A stretch of DNA of 64,000 bases from Sporanaerobacter acetigenes DSM 13106. GTDB taxonomy: Bacteria; Bacillota; Clostridia; Tissierellales; Sporanaerobacteraceae. Where the stretch lies: assembly GCF_900130025.1 (NCBI RefSeq), contig NZ_FQXR01000003.1:124001-188000 (forward strand). The letters are read 5' to 3'. Shown here one piece after another: positions 42,173 to 50,786 of the stretch (the first letter of the stretch is position 1; each line of letters opens with the position of its first letter). The notes under the pieces were generated by a model that did not search any database, was not told the DNA's origin, and saw nothing but the letters and a program-made list of their open reading frames with translations. The translations under genes and the position numbers were made by a program.

Positions 42173-42631
42173 CTAATTTTCCTCATCTAATAGCTTTTTT
42201 AGTTCATCCATAAAAGTATTTATATCTTTAAATTGTCTATATACAGATGCAAATCTCACATAAGATACTTCATCTATATTTTTGAGATGATTCATTACCA
42301 TTTCACCAATATGTTGGCTAGTTACTTCTTTTTCCATTGAATTGTACAATGTCTTTTCTATATTATCTACTATATCTTCTATGGTTTGCATAGATACTGG
42401 ACGTTTTTCACATGCCTTTATGATACCCGTAAGTATTTTATTTCTATCATAAGTTTGCCTATTTCCATCTTTTTTCACTACAATTAAAGGAATCTCTTCT
42501 ACTTTTTCATAGGTAGTAAATCTTTTACCACATTTAATACATTCTCTTCGTCTTCTAATAGCTTGTCCTTCATCAGTAGGTCTCGAATCAATCACCTTAG
42601 TCTCATAATAATCACAAAAAGGGCATTTCAT
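42173..42631 (-). CDS. nrdR: Transcriptional repressor NrdR
   Basis: A 152-residue regulator of ribonucleotide reductase genes. The N-terminal zinc ribbon is [15 protein letters not shown] followed by [15 protein letters not shown]. An ATP-cone domain follows ([22 protein letters not shown] through [14 protein letters not shown]), which senses ATP/dATP. The length and motifs are standard. No ribonucleotide reductase gene or NrdR box pair is apparent in the window. It lies between ylmC and pgeF. Confidence 0.97.
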   Translation of the reverse strand: MKCPFCDYYETKVIDSRPTDEGQAIRRRRECIKCGKRFTTYEKVEEIPLIVVKKDGNRQTYDRNKILTGIIKACEKRPVSMQTIEDIVDNIEKTLYNSMEKEVTSQHIGEMVMNHLKNIDEVSYVRFASVYRQFKDINTFMDELKKLLDEEN

Positions 42632-42700
42632 ACACTCACCTCTTATAAAAATCTATTTAATTTGATTATAATATATAGCTTTTAGTTTGTCTAACATGTA

Positions 42701-42943
42701 TTATTCCACTTCTTTTAAATCCACTAAAATAATATCTATTCCAATCTTCAATATATCTTTCCAGTGTATAACTAAATCTTGGTTTTTACCGAAAAAACTA
42801 AATACCTTCCCTGGAGCTGGAATAATTATTGCAGTAACTATACCCTTTCCCAAATCAACCTCTACATCGTCAATAACACCTATTCTTGAGCCATCTCTTA
42901 TATTTATAACTTCTTTTTCTCTCATATCAGAGATTTTAACCAT
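42701..42943 (-). CDS. ylmC: YlmC/YmxH family sporulation protein (PRC-barrel)
   Basis: An 80-residue single PRC-barrel protein beginning MVKISDMREKEVINIRDGSR and containing GVIDDVEVDLGKGIVTAIIIP. It matches the YlmC/YmxH family, which is found in spore formers next to sigG or in the dpa/ymxH region and whose biochemical role is unknown. It lies 91 bases after sigG with its own GTGAGGT ribosome site. The family is distinct from the larger two-domain PRC protein at 12744. Confidence 0.88.
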   Translation of the reverse strand: MVKISDMREKEVINIRDGSRIGVIDDVEVDLGKGIVTAIIIPAPGKVFSFFGKNQDLVIHWKDILKIGIDIILVDLKEVE

Positions 42944-43034
42944 TACCTCACACCACCTTTTTTTATTTCTTATTTATATATACACTTTAACCATCATAAA
43001 ATATTACTAAATATTTGTGAGGTAATGGTAGAAT

Positions 43035-43808
43035 TTATATAAGCTTTCTCATGTGCTTTAATGCATTTTTTTCAAGCCTTGAAACTTGGGCCTGAGATAT
43101 GCCAATTTCCTCCGCCACCTCCATCTGAGTTTTGCCCTCATAAAACCTCAAGTTTAATATAAGTTTTTCTCTTTCGTTTAATCTATCCAATGCTTCCCTA
43201 AGAGCTATCTCTTGAAGCCAAACCTCATCCTCACTTTTATCATCTTTTACTTGATCCATTACATATATTGCATCCCCACTGTCATGATAAATAGGTTCAA
43301 ATAATGATATTGGTTCTTGAATTGAATCTAGAGCAAAAACTACTTCTTCCTTAGGCAAATTTAGTTCTTCTGCAATTTCAGTAATAGTTGGCTCTTTTGA
43401 ATTTTTATAAATCAACTGATCTCTGGCTTGTAGTGCTTTATATGCAATATCTCTTAATGATCTACTGACCCTTATAGAATTGTTATCTCTTAAATACCTC
43501 CTTATTTCTCCTATAATCATGGGTACTGCATAAGTAGAAAATTTAACATTTTGACTCAAATCAAAATTGTCTATAGCTTTTATTAAGCCAATACAACCCA
43601 CTTGAAACAAATCGTCTACATACTCTCCCCTTTTGTTAAATCTTTGTATGATACTTAATACAAGTCTTAAATTGCCATTTATAAATTTTTCTCTGGCTTC
43701 CATATCTCCCGCTTTAATTTTTACAAACAATTCTTGCATTTCTTCATTAGTTAAAACAGGTAATTTTGATGTATTGACTCCACAAATTTCTACTTTATTG
43801 TTTCGCAT
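43035..43808 (-). CDS. sigG: RNA polymerase sporulation sigma factor G
   Basis: A 257-residue forespore sigma factor. The diagnostic start is KVEICGVNTSKLPVLTNEEM. Region 2 carries EREKFINGNLRLVLSIIQRF and DDLFQVGCIGLIKAIDNFD, followed by TYAVPMIIGEIRRYLRDN; the region 4 helix-turn-helix is EVAEEIGISQAQVSRLEKNA. An upstream in-frame ATG at 43883 would add 25 residues foreign to the family and overlap the likely sigma-F/G promoter, so ATG 43808 is used. It lies immediately behind sigE, as in Bacillus and Clostridium. Confidence 0.96.
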   Translation of the reverse strand: MRNNKVEICGVNTSKLPVLTNEEMQELFVKIKAGDMEAREKFINGNLRLVLSIIQRFNKRGEYVDDLFQVGCIGLIKAIDNFDLSQNVKFSTYAVPMIIGEIRRYLRDNNSIRVSRSLRDIAYKALQARDQLIYKNSKEPTITEIAEELNLPKEEVVFALDSIQEPISLFEPIYHDSGDAIYVMDQVKDDKSEDEVWLQEIALREALDRLNEREKLILNLRFYEGKTQMEVAEEIGISQAQVSRLEKNALKHMRKLI

Positions 43809-43853
43809 AGGGTCTTCATTCCTTTCGTGATTTATTGCCCCTTTTAAAATAAA

Positions 43854-43881
43854 ATTATTACCTATAGATGTTTTTTTATTC
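43854..43881 (-). promoter_or_regulatory. Candidate forespore (sigma-F/sigma-G) promoter of sigG
   Basis: The minus strand shows GAATA (43877-43881), a 14-base spacer and GGTAATAAT (43854-43862), fitting the forespore -10 pattern GGnnAnAnT. It lies 46 bases upstream of the chosen sigG start. The spacer is one base shorter than typical. Confidence 0.45.
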
Positions 43882-43904
43882 AATTATTAATGTAAATAGA
43901 TTAA

Positions 43905-44627
43905 CTATATCATTCTACTCATTTCTTTTTTAAGACGTTTTATAATTCTCTTTTCAAGTCTCGAAATATATGACTGAGATATTCCAAGCATATCAGCCAC
44001 TTCTTTTTGAGTCTTTTCCTGACCATTTTTTAAACCAAATCTAAGCTCAACTATTTTTTTCTCTCTACCTGACAATTTATCTATAGCTTGATTTAATAGT
44101 TCCTTGTCTATTTCTTCTTCCAAATATTTGAATATTGTATCTCCATCAGTACCCAATATATCTGACAACAACAACTCATTCCCATCCCAGTCTACATTTA
44201 AGGGCTCATCAAAAGATATTTCTCCTTTTGATTTGTTATTTCTCCTCAAATACATGAGAATTTCATTTTCTATGCATTTAGAAGCATAGGTAGCCAACTT
44301 TATATTCTTATCAGGATTAAAAGTATTTACAGCCTTTATAAGCCCAATAGTGCCAATAGAAATCAAGTCTTCTACACATACACCAGTATTTTCAAATTTT
44401 CTTGCAATATATACAACTAATCTTAAATTTCTTTCTATCAAAATACTCTTTATATTTTCATCGTCTTTCATTTGCGCAACTAAATTCACTTCTTCCTCTG
44501 GCTTTAAAGGTGGAGGCAATACTTCCCCACTTCCAATATAAAAAACTTCTTTTAAAATTTTAAATTTAGAGCCAATTTTAAATAATATCATACTTAACTT
44601 TAATCTAAGCTTATTGAACCTCTTCAT
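43905..44627 (-). CDS. sigE: RNA polymerase sporulation sigma factor E (pro-form)
   Basis: A 240-residue mother-cell sigma factor with the basic, membrane-associating pro-sequence ([19 protein letters not shown]) that SpoIIGA removes before [17 protein letters not shown]. Region 2 has [16 protein letters not shown] and [18 protein letters not shown]; region 4 has [22 protein letters not shown] 44627 with GGAAGG upstream is preferred over the TTG at 44642. It starts 15 bases after the spoIIGA stop, forming the classic spoIIG operon. Confidence 0.97.
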   Translation of the reverse strand: MKRFNKLRLKLSMILFKIGSKFKILKEVFYIGSGEVLPPPLKPEEEVNLVAQMKDDENIKSILIERNLRLVVYIARKFENTGVCVEDLISIGTIGLIKAVNTFNPDKNIKLATYASKCIENEILMYLRRNNKSKGEISFDEPLNVDWDGNELLLSDILGTDGDTIFKYLEEEIDKELLNQAIDKLSGREKKIVELRFGLKNGQEKTQKEVADMLGISQSYISRLEKRIIKRLKKEMSRMI

Positions 44628-44642
44628 AGTATCACCTTCCAA

Positions 44643-45545
44643 TCAGTATAAAATTTCTGGATTTAACAATGCCATATAATTGTCATCTCTAGACAATTTA
44701 TTGTTATATATGCCAATCAATACATTTTCTTTAATCTTTTTTTCGCATCCATCATTACCAATAATTATTTTATCAGGTTTAAAACCCAGCAAAATCCCAT
44801 ATTCTTTTCCTATAGATTTAAAAGGAATAACTCTTAATTTAATCTCATCATTTACTTCCACCATGATATTAGAAATAGTATCTAAATCTAAGCTTAGTTC
44901 TTTGTTATCTATAAATACATCTTGAACTTTTTCAGGAAGCAATTCCTTAATAGCATAAAATTCCACTATAATAACTGGATTTTGGCTTATGGGCTCTTTG
45001 AGCGAATTTCCTGTATCAACAAGTGCTACTATTTCTGCATTTTTTTCATTCAAATTGATAATTACATTAGTCAAAATATTTTTCTTGTTTAATCGAATTT
45101 GTAAAAATTCAAAAATATATTTTACTAAAATAAAAGATAGGGAAATACCCAATATCAAAAATTCAGCAGAAAAGTTTTGAATATAAAAGGCTCCATTTTT
45201 AAGATATAAATTAGAATTAAAGATATAAAACAATCCCAATATAGCTCCTGCAAATACAAATGATGTAGTATAAAAAACTGCCAACAATCTCATAAATGAA
45301 GAAAATTTTTCAGGATTAAAAGCTAAAATTATTATTAATATAGATATAGAAAATTTAACACTAAATTTAGTCATAAAATGAAGGGACGGAAAGAAAATAA
45401 CTAGAGTATAAAGAGAACCCACGCATGCAGCAATAAATAATCTGATTTTTTTTGAATCCGTTCTACTTACTGCTTTAACGACATATAGTATAATATAGTT
45501 AATGATTACATTTTCTAGGAGTAAATATTCTACATATATGTCCAC
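44643..45545 (-). CDS. spoIIGA: Sigma-E processing peptidase SpoIIGA
   Basis: A 300-residue membrane aspartic protease that activates pro-sigma-E after signalling from the forespore. The N-terminal half has five hydrophobic helices beginning IYVEYLLLENVIINYIILY. The C-terminal half contains the catalytic motif VALVDTGNSLKEPI, followed by PFKSIGKEYGILLGFKPDKI. The start is GTG at 45545 with GGGGG eight bases upstream. It lies between ftsZ and sigE, its standard location in Clostridia and Bacillus. Confidence 0.95.
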   Translation of the reverse strand: MDIYVEYLLLENVIINYIILYVVKAVSRTDSKKIRLFIAACVGSLYTLVIFFPSLHFMTKFSVKFSISILIIILAFNPEKFSSFMRLLAVFYTTSFVFAGAILGLFYIFNSNLYLKNGAFYIQNFSAEFLILGISLSFILVKYIFEFLQIRLNKKNILTNVIINLNEKNAEIVALVDTGNSLKEPISQNPVIIVEFYAIKELLPEKVQDVFIDNKELSLDLDTISNIMVEVNDEIKLRVIPFKSIGKEYGILLGFKPDKIIIGNDGCEKKIKENVLIGIYNNKLSRDDNYMALLNPEILY

Positions 45546-45610
45546 TTCGAAAGCCCCCTTAAAATTTCTTTATATTTTACTCTTATTCATAATTTATTGA
45601 ATATATGTCT

Positions 45611-45643
45611 ATTATATAATGTTTGTCTTGAAAATAATGTCAT
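45611..45643 (-). promoter_or_regulatory. Candidate spoIIG promoter with long spacer
   Basis: The minus strand has ATGACA (45638-45643) and TATAAT (45611-45616) separated by 21 bases. The Bacillus spoIIG promoter is known for an over-long 22-base spacer that needs Spo0A. Inside the spacer TTTGTCTTGAA (read on the plus strand) is only a loose match to a Spo0A box. Confidence 0.4.
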
Positions 45644-45653
45644 TTCCAGGGTG

Positions 45654-45690
45654 AAAAAAAAATCGTTTCCCATATTTGAGAAACGATTTT
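45654..45690 (-). terminator. Terminator after ftsZ
   Basis: AAAATCGTTTC pairs with GAAACGATTTT (11 base pairs, 10-base loop) and is followed by a run of nine U residues on the minus strand, 12 bases past the ftsZ stop. It closes the dcw cluster. Confidence 0.88.
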
Positions 45691-45702
45691 ACGACATATT
45701 AT

Positions 45703-46791
45703 TTATTTTTCTCTTCTCCTTAAAAAAGTTGGAATATCAAGGTCATCCATATCAAACTGACTACTAGCTACCTCTTCTCTAGCTTTTAATCTATCATCTG
45801 CATTGGTCTTCATCATACCATCAATCTTCTTTTCTTTTTTCTCACCAAATCCTGTAGCAATAACTGTTATTTTGAGCTCATCATTTAATGTTTCATCTAT
45901 TCCTGCTCCAAATATAATATTTGCATCTTGATCTACTGATTGTCTTATAAGATCTGCTGCTTCGTTTACTTCAAATATTCCCAAATCTCCTCCCCCAGTA
46001 ATATTTAAAAGTACTGCTTTTGCACCTTCAATAGAAGTTTCAAGAAGAGGACTTTGTATAGCTTGTCTTGCTGCATCTTGTGCTCTATTGTCTCCTGAAG
46101 CTTTTCCTATTCCCATATGAGCAATCCCTTGATCATACATAATTGTCTTAACATCAGCAAAGTCAAGATTTATAAGAGCTGGTACTGCTATCAGATCAGA
46201 AATGCCTTGAATACCTTGTTTCAAAACTTCATCTGCCATCATAAAGGCTTCTACCATTGTAGTCTTTTTTTCAGCTACTTGCAAAAGTCTATCGTTTGGA
46301 ATAGTAACTAGAGTATCAACTCTATTTTTCAATTCTTCTATACCCTTTTCGGCATGTACCATTCTTCTCTTTCCTTCAAAGGTAAAAGGTTTTGTTACTA
46401 CGCCTACAGTTAATATCCCCATTTCTTTAGCAACTTCGGCTACTATAGGAGCTGCTCCCGTACCGGTGCCACCTCCCATTCCAGCTGTAATAAAAATCAT
46501 GTCTGCACCCTTAATAGCATCTGTAATTTCATTTTTGCTTTCTTCTGCCGCCTTCATTCCAACCTCAGGATTTGCACCAGCACCCAAACCTTTTGTCAAC
46601 TTTTCTCCTATCTGCACCTTTGTTTCAGCCTTAGAAGTTTGCAATGCTTGTCTATCAGTATTTATCGCAATAAATTCAACACCTTTAACATTTGCTTCAA
46701 CCATTCTATTTATAGCATTGTTCCCGCCTCCACCAACGCCTATAACTTTAATATGAGCAAATTGTTCAAAATCTACATCAAAGTCAAACAC
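45703..46791 (-). CDS. ftsZ: Cell division protein FtsZ
   Basis: A 362-residue tubulin-like GTPase that forms the Z ring. [19 protein letters not shown] opens the nucleotide site, the tubulin signature [20 protein letters not shown] is intact, and the T7 loop region [12 protein letters not shown] is present. The C-terminal peptide [10 protein letters not shown] that binds FtsA is preserved. The start is GTG 46791 with GGGGG eight bases upstream. It begins 24 bases after ftsA and ends the cluster at a strong terminator. Confidence 0.98.
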   Translation of the reverse strand: MFDFDVDFEQFAHIKVIGVGGGGNNAINRMVEANVKGVEFIAINTDRQALQTSKAETKVQIGEKLTKGLGAGANPEVGMKAAEESKNEITDAIKGADMIFITAGMGGGTGTGAAPIVAEVAKEMGILTVGVVTKPFTFEGKRRMVHAEKGIEELKNRVDTLVTIPNDRLLQVAEKKTTMVEAFMMADEVLKQGIQGISDLIAVPALINLDFADVKTIMYDQGIAHMGIGKASGDNRAQDAARQAIQSPLLETSIEGAKAVLLNITGGGDLGIFEVNEAADLIRQSVDQDANIIFGAGIDETLNDELKITVIATGFGEKKEKKIDGMMKTNADDRLKAREEVASSQFDMDDLDIPTFLRRREK

Positions 46792-46815
46792 TTTGTAAAC
46801 CCCCTTCTTTATTTA

Positions 46816-48060
46816 CTAAAAATATTCCTCCCAGATTTTCTTGAAAAATGATGATATACTACTACTAGAATTTTTTCTATTTTTTTTCCCTTTCCTGACT
46901 TCTAAATTATTATATTCGACATAATAATTAAATTTCCTCTTTAATGAATAATTAATTAATCCAACTCCACTTGAATAAATAGGATCATTGACCCCAATAT
47001 ATTTTGGTTTACCAATTCTTACTGGTAAATTAAATATTTCATTTGCTAGTTCTTTTATTCCTAGAAAGTTACTTGTTCCACCTCCAGTCAATACTATTCC
47101 AGTCAATATTTCTTGTTTTACACCTTGCCTTATGAGTTCAGTATTTATAAGTTCAAAAGCCTCCCCTACTCTAGCCTCAATAATTTCACTTAATTTCAAT
47201 TCAGAAATACATACTTTCTCATTAATTCCAATAGGATTTATATCAAATACATTTTTATCACTAGCTAAAGGGGTATAGGCAATTCCAAACTTTTTCTTTA
47301 TATTTTCACTTTCATTGTAAGAAATTCTGAGCCCAACAGAAATATCGTTTGTAATATGATTTCCAGCTATAGGAATTAAATTGTTATAAATCAATTGTCC
47401 ATTCTTAAAAAGTGAAAAATCACTAGTGCCAGCTCCTATATCTATGACCAGAGCTCCCAATTCTCTTTCATCTTTTGAAAGCACAGATTCAGATAATGCA
47501 AAGGGCTCTGGAACTATTCCAAGTACTTCTAATCCTGCTCCATTCACACTTTTAACTGCATTTAATATAGTTGTAGACGAACCAATAACAATATCAACAT
47601 CAGCTTCCAGTCTAATTCCTACCATTCCAATGGGATCTTTTATCTCATCATAACCATCTATTATGTATTGGATAGGAATGATATCAATAATTTGCTGATC
47701 TTGAGGCATAGAAATAATTGTTGCCGAATTTAGAACCCTTTTTACATCATCATAATTTATTTCTCTGTCTTCTCCAGATACTGCTATTATACCTTTGTTC
47801 CTTATGAGCTTTGTATATCCACCTGGTATATTTACATAAGTATCAAATACCTCGGCATCTGCCATGTTTTCAGCCTGCTCCAAAGCGTAATTTATAGCAT
47901 TGGAAGTTGACTCAATATCCACAACTACGCCTTTTTTTATTCCCTCGCAAGGGCAATTTCCAACTCCAACTATTTGAAGCTGACCATTCCTATCTATCTG
48001 GCCAATGATAACACAAACCTTGGACGTTCCCAAATCAATGGAGGTAATATATTCACCCAT
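46816..48060 (-). CDS. ftsA: Cell division protein FtsA
   Basis: A 414-residue actin-like ATPase that tethers FtsZ to the membrane. EYITSIDLGTSKVCVIIGQ and LVIDIGAGTSDFSLFKNGQL are the phosphate loops, and GIVLTGGGTSNFLGI the adenosine motif. The C-terminus ends in a basic linker and an amphipathic helix (SISSFFKKIWEEYF) for membrane targeting. ATG 48060 with AAGGGGG upstream is preferred to the start at 48081. It lies between sbp and ftsZ. Confidence 0.95.
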   Translation of the reverse strand: MGEYITSIDLGTSKVCVIIGQIDRNGQLQIVGVGNCPCEGIKKGVVVDIESTSNAINYALEQAENMADAEVFDTYVNIPGGYTKLIRNKGIIAVSGEDREINYDDVKRVLNSATIISMPQDQQIIDIIPIQYIIDGYDEIKDPIGMVGIRLEADVDIVIGSSTTILNAVKSVNGAGLEVLGIVPEPFALSESVLSKDERELGALVIDIGAGTSDFSLFKNGQLIYNNLIPIAGNHITNDISVGLRISYNESENIKKKFGIAYTPLASDKNVFDINPIGINEKVCISELKLSEIIEARVGEAFELINTELIRQGVKQEILTGIVLTGGGTSNFLGIKELANEIFNLPVRIGKPKYIGVNDPIYSSGVGLINYSLKRKFNYYVEYNNLEVRKGKKNRKNSSSSISSFFKKIWEEYF

Positions 48061-48141
48061 AAGTATGCCCCCTTTGGACAAAAAAACAATAGCCTTTTAA
48101 AAAGTATATCATTTTTTTGATTGTTTTGGTATAAAAACATA

Positions 48142-48495
48142 TTATTGTTTCTCTTTGTTTTTAAATAAAAGAAGTCTTCTAATAGTAGCAAAGTTTTCAA
48201 ATAATCTGCTGCCAAAAGTAAAAATTGCAGCATAGTATAGAGGTACTCCCAATCGATCTCCAATATAAGCCAAAAAAGCTGCTAGTATTGCATTTCCAAA
48301 AAAACCTGATATGAATATTTTTACATCAAACTTATCCTCTAAATTAGCTCTTACTCCTCCAAAAACCGAGTCAAGGCAAGCCAAAATTGCAACGGATACA
48401 TATAGTGCATAAGTTGGACTATATGTTATTGGCAAAAGCAAACCCACTACAACACCTATTAAAGTACCAATTATTGCATAAAACAATTTAATCAC
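48142..48495 (-). CDS. sbp: Small basic protein Sbp (DUF1290)
   Basis: A 117-residue membrane protein with three predicted helices, matching PF06947 (Sbp of Bacillus, located before ftsA). The core VSVAILACLDSVFGGVRANLEDKFD is strongly conserved in the family, and the C-terminus is basic (RRLLLFKNKEKQ). Its role is not established, but its position in division clusters is constant. It overlaps the upstream DUF881 gene by eight bases. Confidence 0.9.
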   Translation of the reverse strand: MIKLFYAIIGTLIGVVVGLLLPITYSPTYALYVSVAILACLDSVFGGVRANLEDKFDVKIFISGFFGNAILAAFLAYIGDRLGVPLYYAAIFTFGSRLFENFATIRRLLLFKNKEKQ

Positions 48496-49216
48496 CTTCT
48501 TTTATTGGTTTCGCATAATAAAAACTAAAATATCCAGAATATGCAGGAATGTGAATTTTATCTTCTACAGTTGATTCTATAGATATTTTATATACATTTT
48601 TCAATGTATATCCAAAAGTCCCAGGTGCATTTATCGCAGCATATAATTGTTTAGAATTTCCAATAGCTTTTATAACAAAAGGGCTTCCCAAACTCTTTCC
48701 ATTAACTCTTATGATAGGCCCTCCACACTTTATTTCAGACATGGGCATAACCCTTTGACCATTTATACTAATTGCTTCAGCACCTGCTACCCTCAAATCG
48801 TTTAAAATTTCAAGTATATCTGCATCATGGATAACATCATCTTTAATCTCTGAACCTACTACTTCGATATTTTGATTGTCTTGCATTTTTATAACTATAC
48901 CAGGGCCCTCCATATCAGTAAAACCTGCTATAACTTTATTTTTGTTTGATTCTTCTACAAGTAGTTCCTGCATATCTTCCCCTTTATAGTTAAATTCTTC
49001 TAATTTTTTTAATTCCCCTTGTTTTTCTTTAATAAGCAATTTTAATTCCTCTATCTCTTTTTCAGAATTAATTATCTCATTTTTTTTAATCTGTATGGAT
49101 TTTAAAGTAACTAAATTATAGCTTTCAACATGTTGCTTCATCTGGACCACTAACATAAAACCTAACAATATACTAAAAGATAATAGTATTATATTTACAT
49201 TGCCCTTTCTCTTCAT
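48488..49216 (-). CDS. DUF881 family membrane protein (second copy)
   Basis: A 242-residue protein with one N-terminal membrane helix, a coiled coil (about residues 30-80) and the extracytoplasmic DUF881 domain (PF05949): GPGIVIKMQDNQN, EILNDLRVAGAEAISINGQR and GSPFVIKAIGNSKQL. Such proteins (YlxW/YlxX in Bacillus) lie between divIB and sbp; their function is unknown but they are linked with division and sporulation loci. ATG 49216 is spaced properly from GGGGG, whereas the ATG at 49222 touches it. It is paralogous to the preceding gene. Confidence 0.88.
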   Translation of the reverse strand: MKRKGNVNIILLSFSILLGFMLVVQMKQHVESYNLVTLKSIQIKKNEIINSEKEIEELKLLIKEKQGELKKLEEFNYKGEDMQELLVEESNKNKVIAGFTDMEGPGIVIKMQDNQNIEVVGSEIKDDVIHDADILEILNDLRVAGAEAISINGQRVMPMSEIKCGGPIIRVNGKSLGSPFVIKAIGNSKQLYAAINAPGTFGYTLKNVYKISIESTVEDKIHIPAYSGYFSFYYAKPIKEGD

Positions 49217-49232
49217 ATTCATCCCCCTAGGG

Positions 49233-49964
49233 TTATTTAGCTATTTCAGGTAATGGCTTTGCATAAGTAAACTCTTTGGTTTTTTTATATTTAGAAATCA
49301 TAATATTCTTTTCCTGTTTAATTTGAACAATATAATCAGTATAATATTCCAAATGCCACAATATTCCTCCCTTTAGTGCTAAAGAAGACTCTAACAATGC
49401 TGGATCTCCAATGGCTTTAATAACTATAGGCGGACTTATAGACACTCCATTTATTTCAATATGATTCCCTACTCTAACTATCTCAGTGTAAGCTGTATAT
49501 CTTTGATCATTTATAGATATTGCTTCTGCTTCAGAGGCATTTAATGCACTAATAATTTGTAGCAATATGTCTAATTCATCTACTATACTCGATTCTTCTC
49601 CAAACTGCACATCCATAGGAGGATCATTTATTTCTAAAACTATTCCTGGTCCTTCTACATCTGAATATCCTGAAAACATTCTATACTTCTCCAAATCTTT
49701 GTATAGATTTTCTGTATATACACTTTTATCTGCCTCATTTTTCTCATATTTATTTATTTTACTTTCTACATCACTTAACTCTCTAGTTAAGGCTTCTTTT
49801 TCATCTTGCAGCTTTTTCAATTCTAAACCTAACTGTTGAGCCCTTTGGGTAGGTAATAACCCTTCACCTACTGTTTCATTTACAGTTTTAATTTGTATAG
49901 CTAAAACAATTCCAAGAAATACACATACCAGCATAATTGCTATTTGACCTTTATTGTTCTTCAT
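49233..49964 (-). CDS. DUF881 family membrane protein (first copy)
   Basis: A 243-residue paralogue of the next gene. An N-terminal membrane helix (IAIMLVCVFLGIVLAIQI) and a coiled coil (LGLELKKLQDEKEALTREL) precede the DUF881 domain with GPGIVLEINDPP, SALNASEAEAISINDQR and ISPPIVIKAIGDPALLE. ATG 49964 has GGGAGG eight bases away; this ribosome site lies within the end of divIB, giving an overlap of 14 bases. Tandem DUF881 genes at this place are common in Clostridia. Confidence 0.88.
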   Translation of the reverse strand: MKNNKGQIAIMLVCVFLGIVLAIQIKTVNETVGEGLLPTQRAQQLGLELKKLQDEKEALTRELSDVESKINKYEKNEADKSVYTENLYKDLEKYRMFSGYSDVEGPGIVLEINDPPMDVQFGEESSIVDELDILLQIISALNASEAEAISINDQRYTAYTEIVRVGNHIEINGVSISPPIVIKAIGDPALLESSLALKGGILWHLEYYTDYIVQIKQEKNIMISKYKKTKEFTYAKPLPEIAK

Positions 49965-50733
49965 TTGAATCCTCCCGCTCATTATCAGTTACGACAATAG
50001 GATTTTCTCCTTTATTTAAATAAATATATTTACAAGGAATACCTTTTTCATTTAAATCATTTAAAATTTCTTTTATATACCTTAATTTATATTCTACATT
50101 ATTTAATGGTCCAAAATCAACAAGAACACCATCCCTCAATTCCATAATAATGTTTTCATTGTTAGAAACATCAATGGTATTTATTTCTTTTAACAAATTC
50201 GTCTTATTGCTAATATCTATAAAGCCTAATATACTATCTACAAATTCTTCATTTTCACTCGTTATCTTATACCCTACATCTGGTTTATCTATATTGGCAC
50301 CTTTCAACACAGTTAATTTGTTGTTGGGCTCTGAATTGATCTTGAGCACAATTCCATCAACATCTAAATAAACATTTGAACCCCCATGAGCTAATATAAA
50401 TTTTTCATTTCTTTCTTCTATTTCAATGATTAATTTATTTGGAAGTCTTCGTCTCACAACTGCTTCTTTTATATAAGGATGTTTTTTTAAACTTTTCTCA
50501 ATTTCGCCAATATTTACTTTAAAAATATTTTCTTTCATTGGATTTCCAGAGGCCTTGATTATCTTATCATTAGAAATTTTTTTATTCCCAATGATTTCGA
50601 TATTAGATATATTGAAAAAAGTTGTCTTAAAAGAAACTAACAAAAATGTTCCAAATAGCAACAATAAAATTATAAATGCAATTTTTCTTCTCTTCTTTTT
50701 AATTCTTTTGTCTATTCTTTCCTCTTTACCCAT
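49951..50733 (-). CDS. divIB: Cell division protein DivIB/FtsQ
   Basis: A 260-residue bitopic protein: a basic cytoplasmic N-terminus (KRIKKKRRKIAF), one membrane helix (about residues 18-38), a POTRA domain (ISNIEIIGNKKISNDKIIKA through RRRLPNKLIIEIEERNE) and a beta domain. With FtsL and DivIC it forms the complex controlling septal peptidoglycan synthesis. The ATG has GGTGG upstream. It lies between murA and the DUF881 pair. Confidence 0.9.
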   Translation of the reverse strand: MGKEERIDKRIKKKRRKIAFIILLLLFGTFLLVSFKTTFFNISNIEIIGNKKISNDKIIKASGNPMKENIFKVNIGEIEKSLKKHPYIKEAVVRRRLPNKLIIEIEERNEKFILAHGGSNVYLDVDGIVLKINSEPNNKLTVLKGANIDKPDVGYKITSENEEFVDSILGFIDISNKTNLLKEINTIDVSNNENIIMELRDGVLVDFGPLNNVEYKLRYIKEILNDLNEKGIPCKYIYLNKGENPIVVTDNEREDSNEEQ

Positions 50734-50786
50734 AAGTGCACCACCTATAATAGCTTGTCCGTTCGTATCATAGCAGCAAAATGCTG

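Noticed and set aside
47994-48263. 89-codon frame bridging ftsA and sbp on the same strand
   Set aside because: It overlaps two well-supported genes in another frame and its translation looks random with no start signal.
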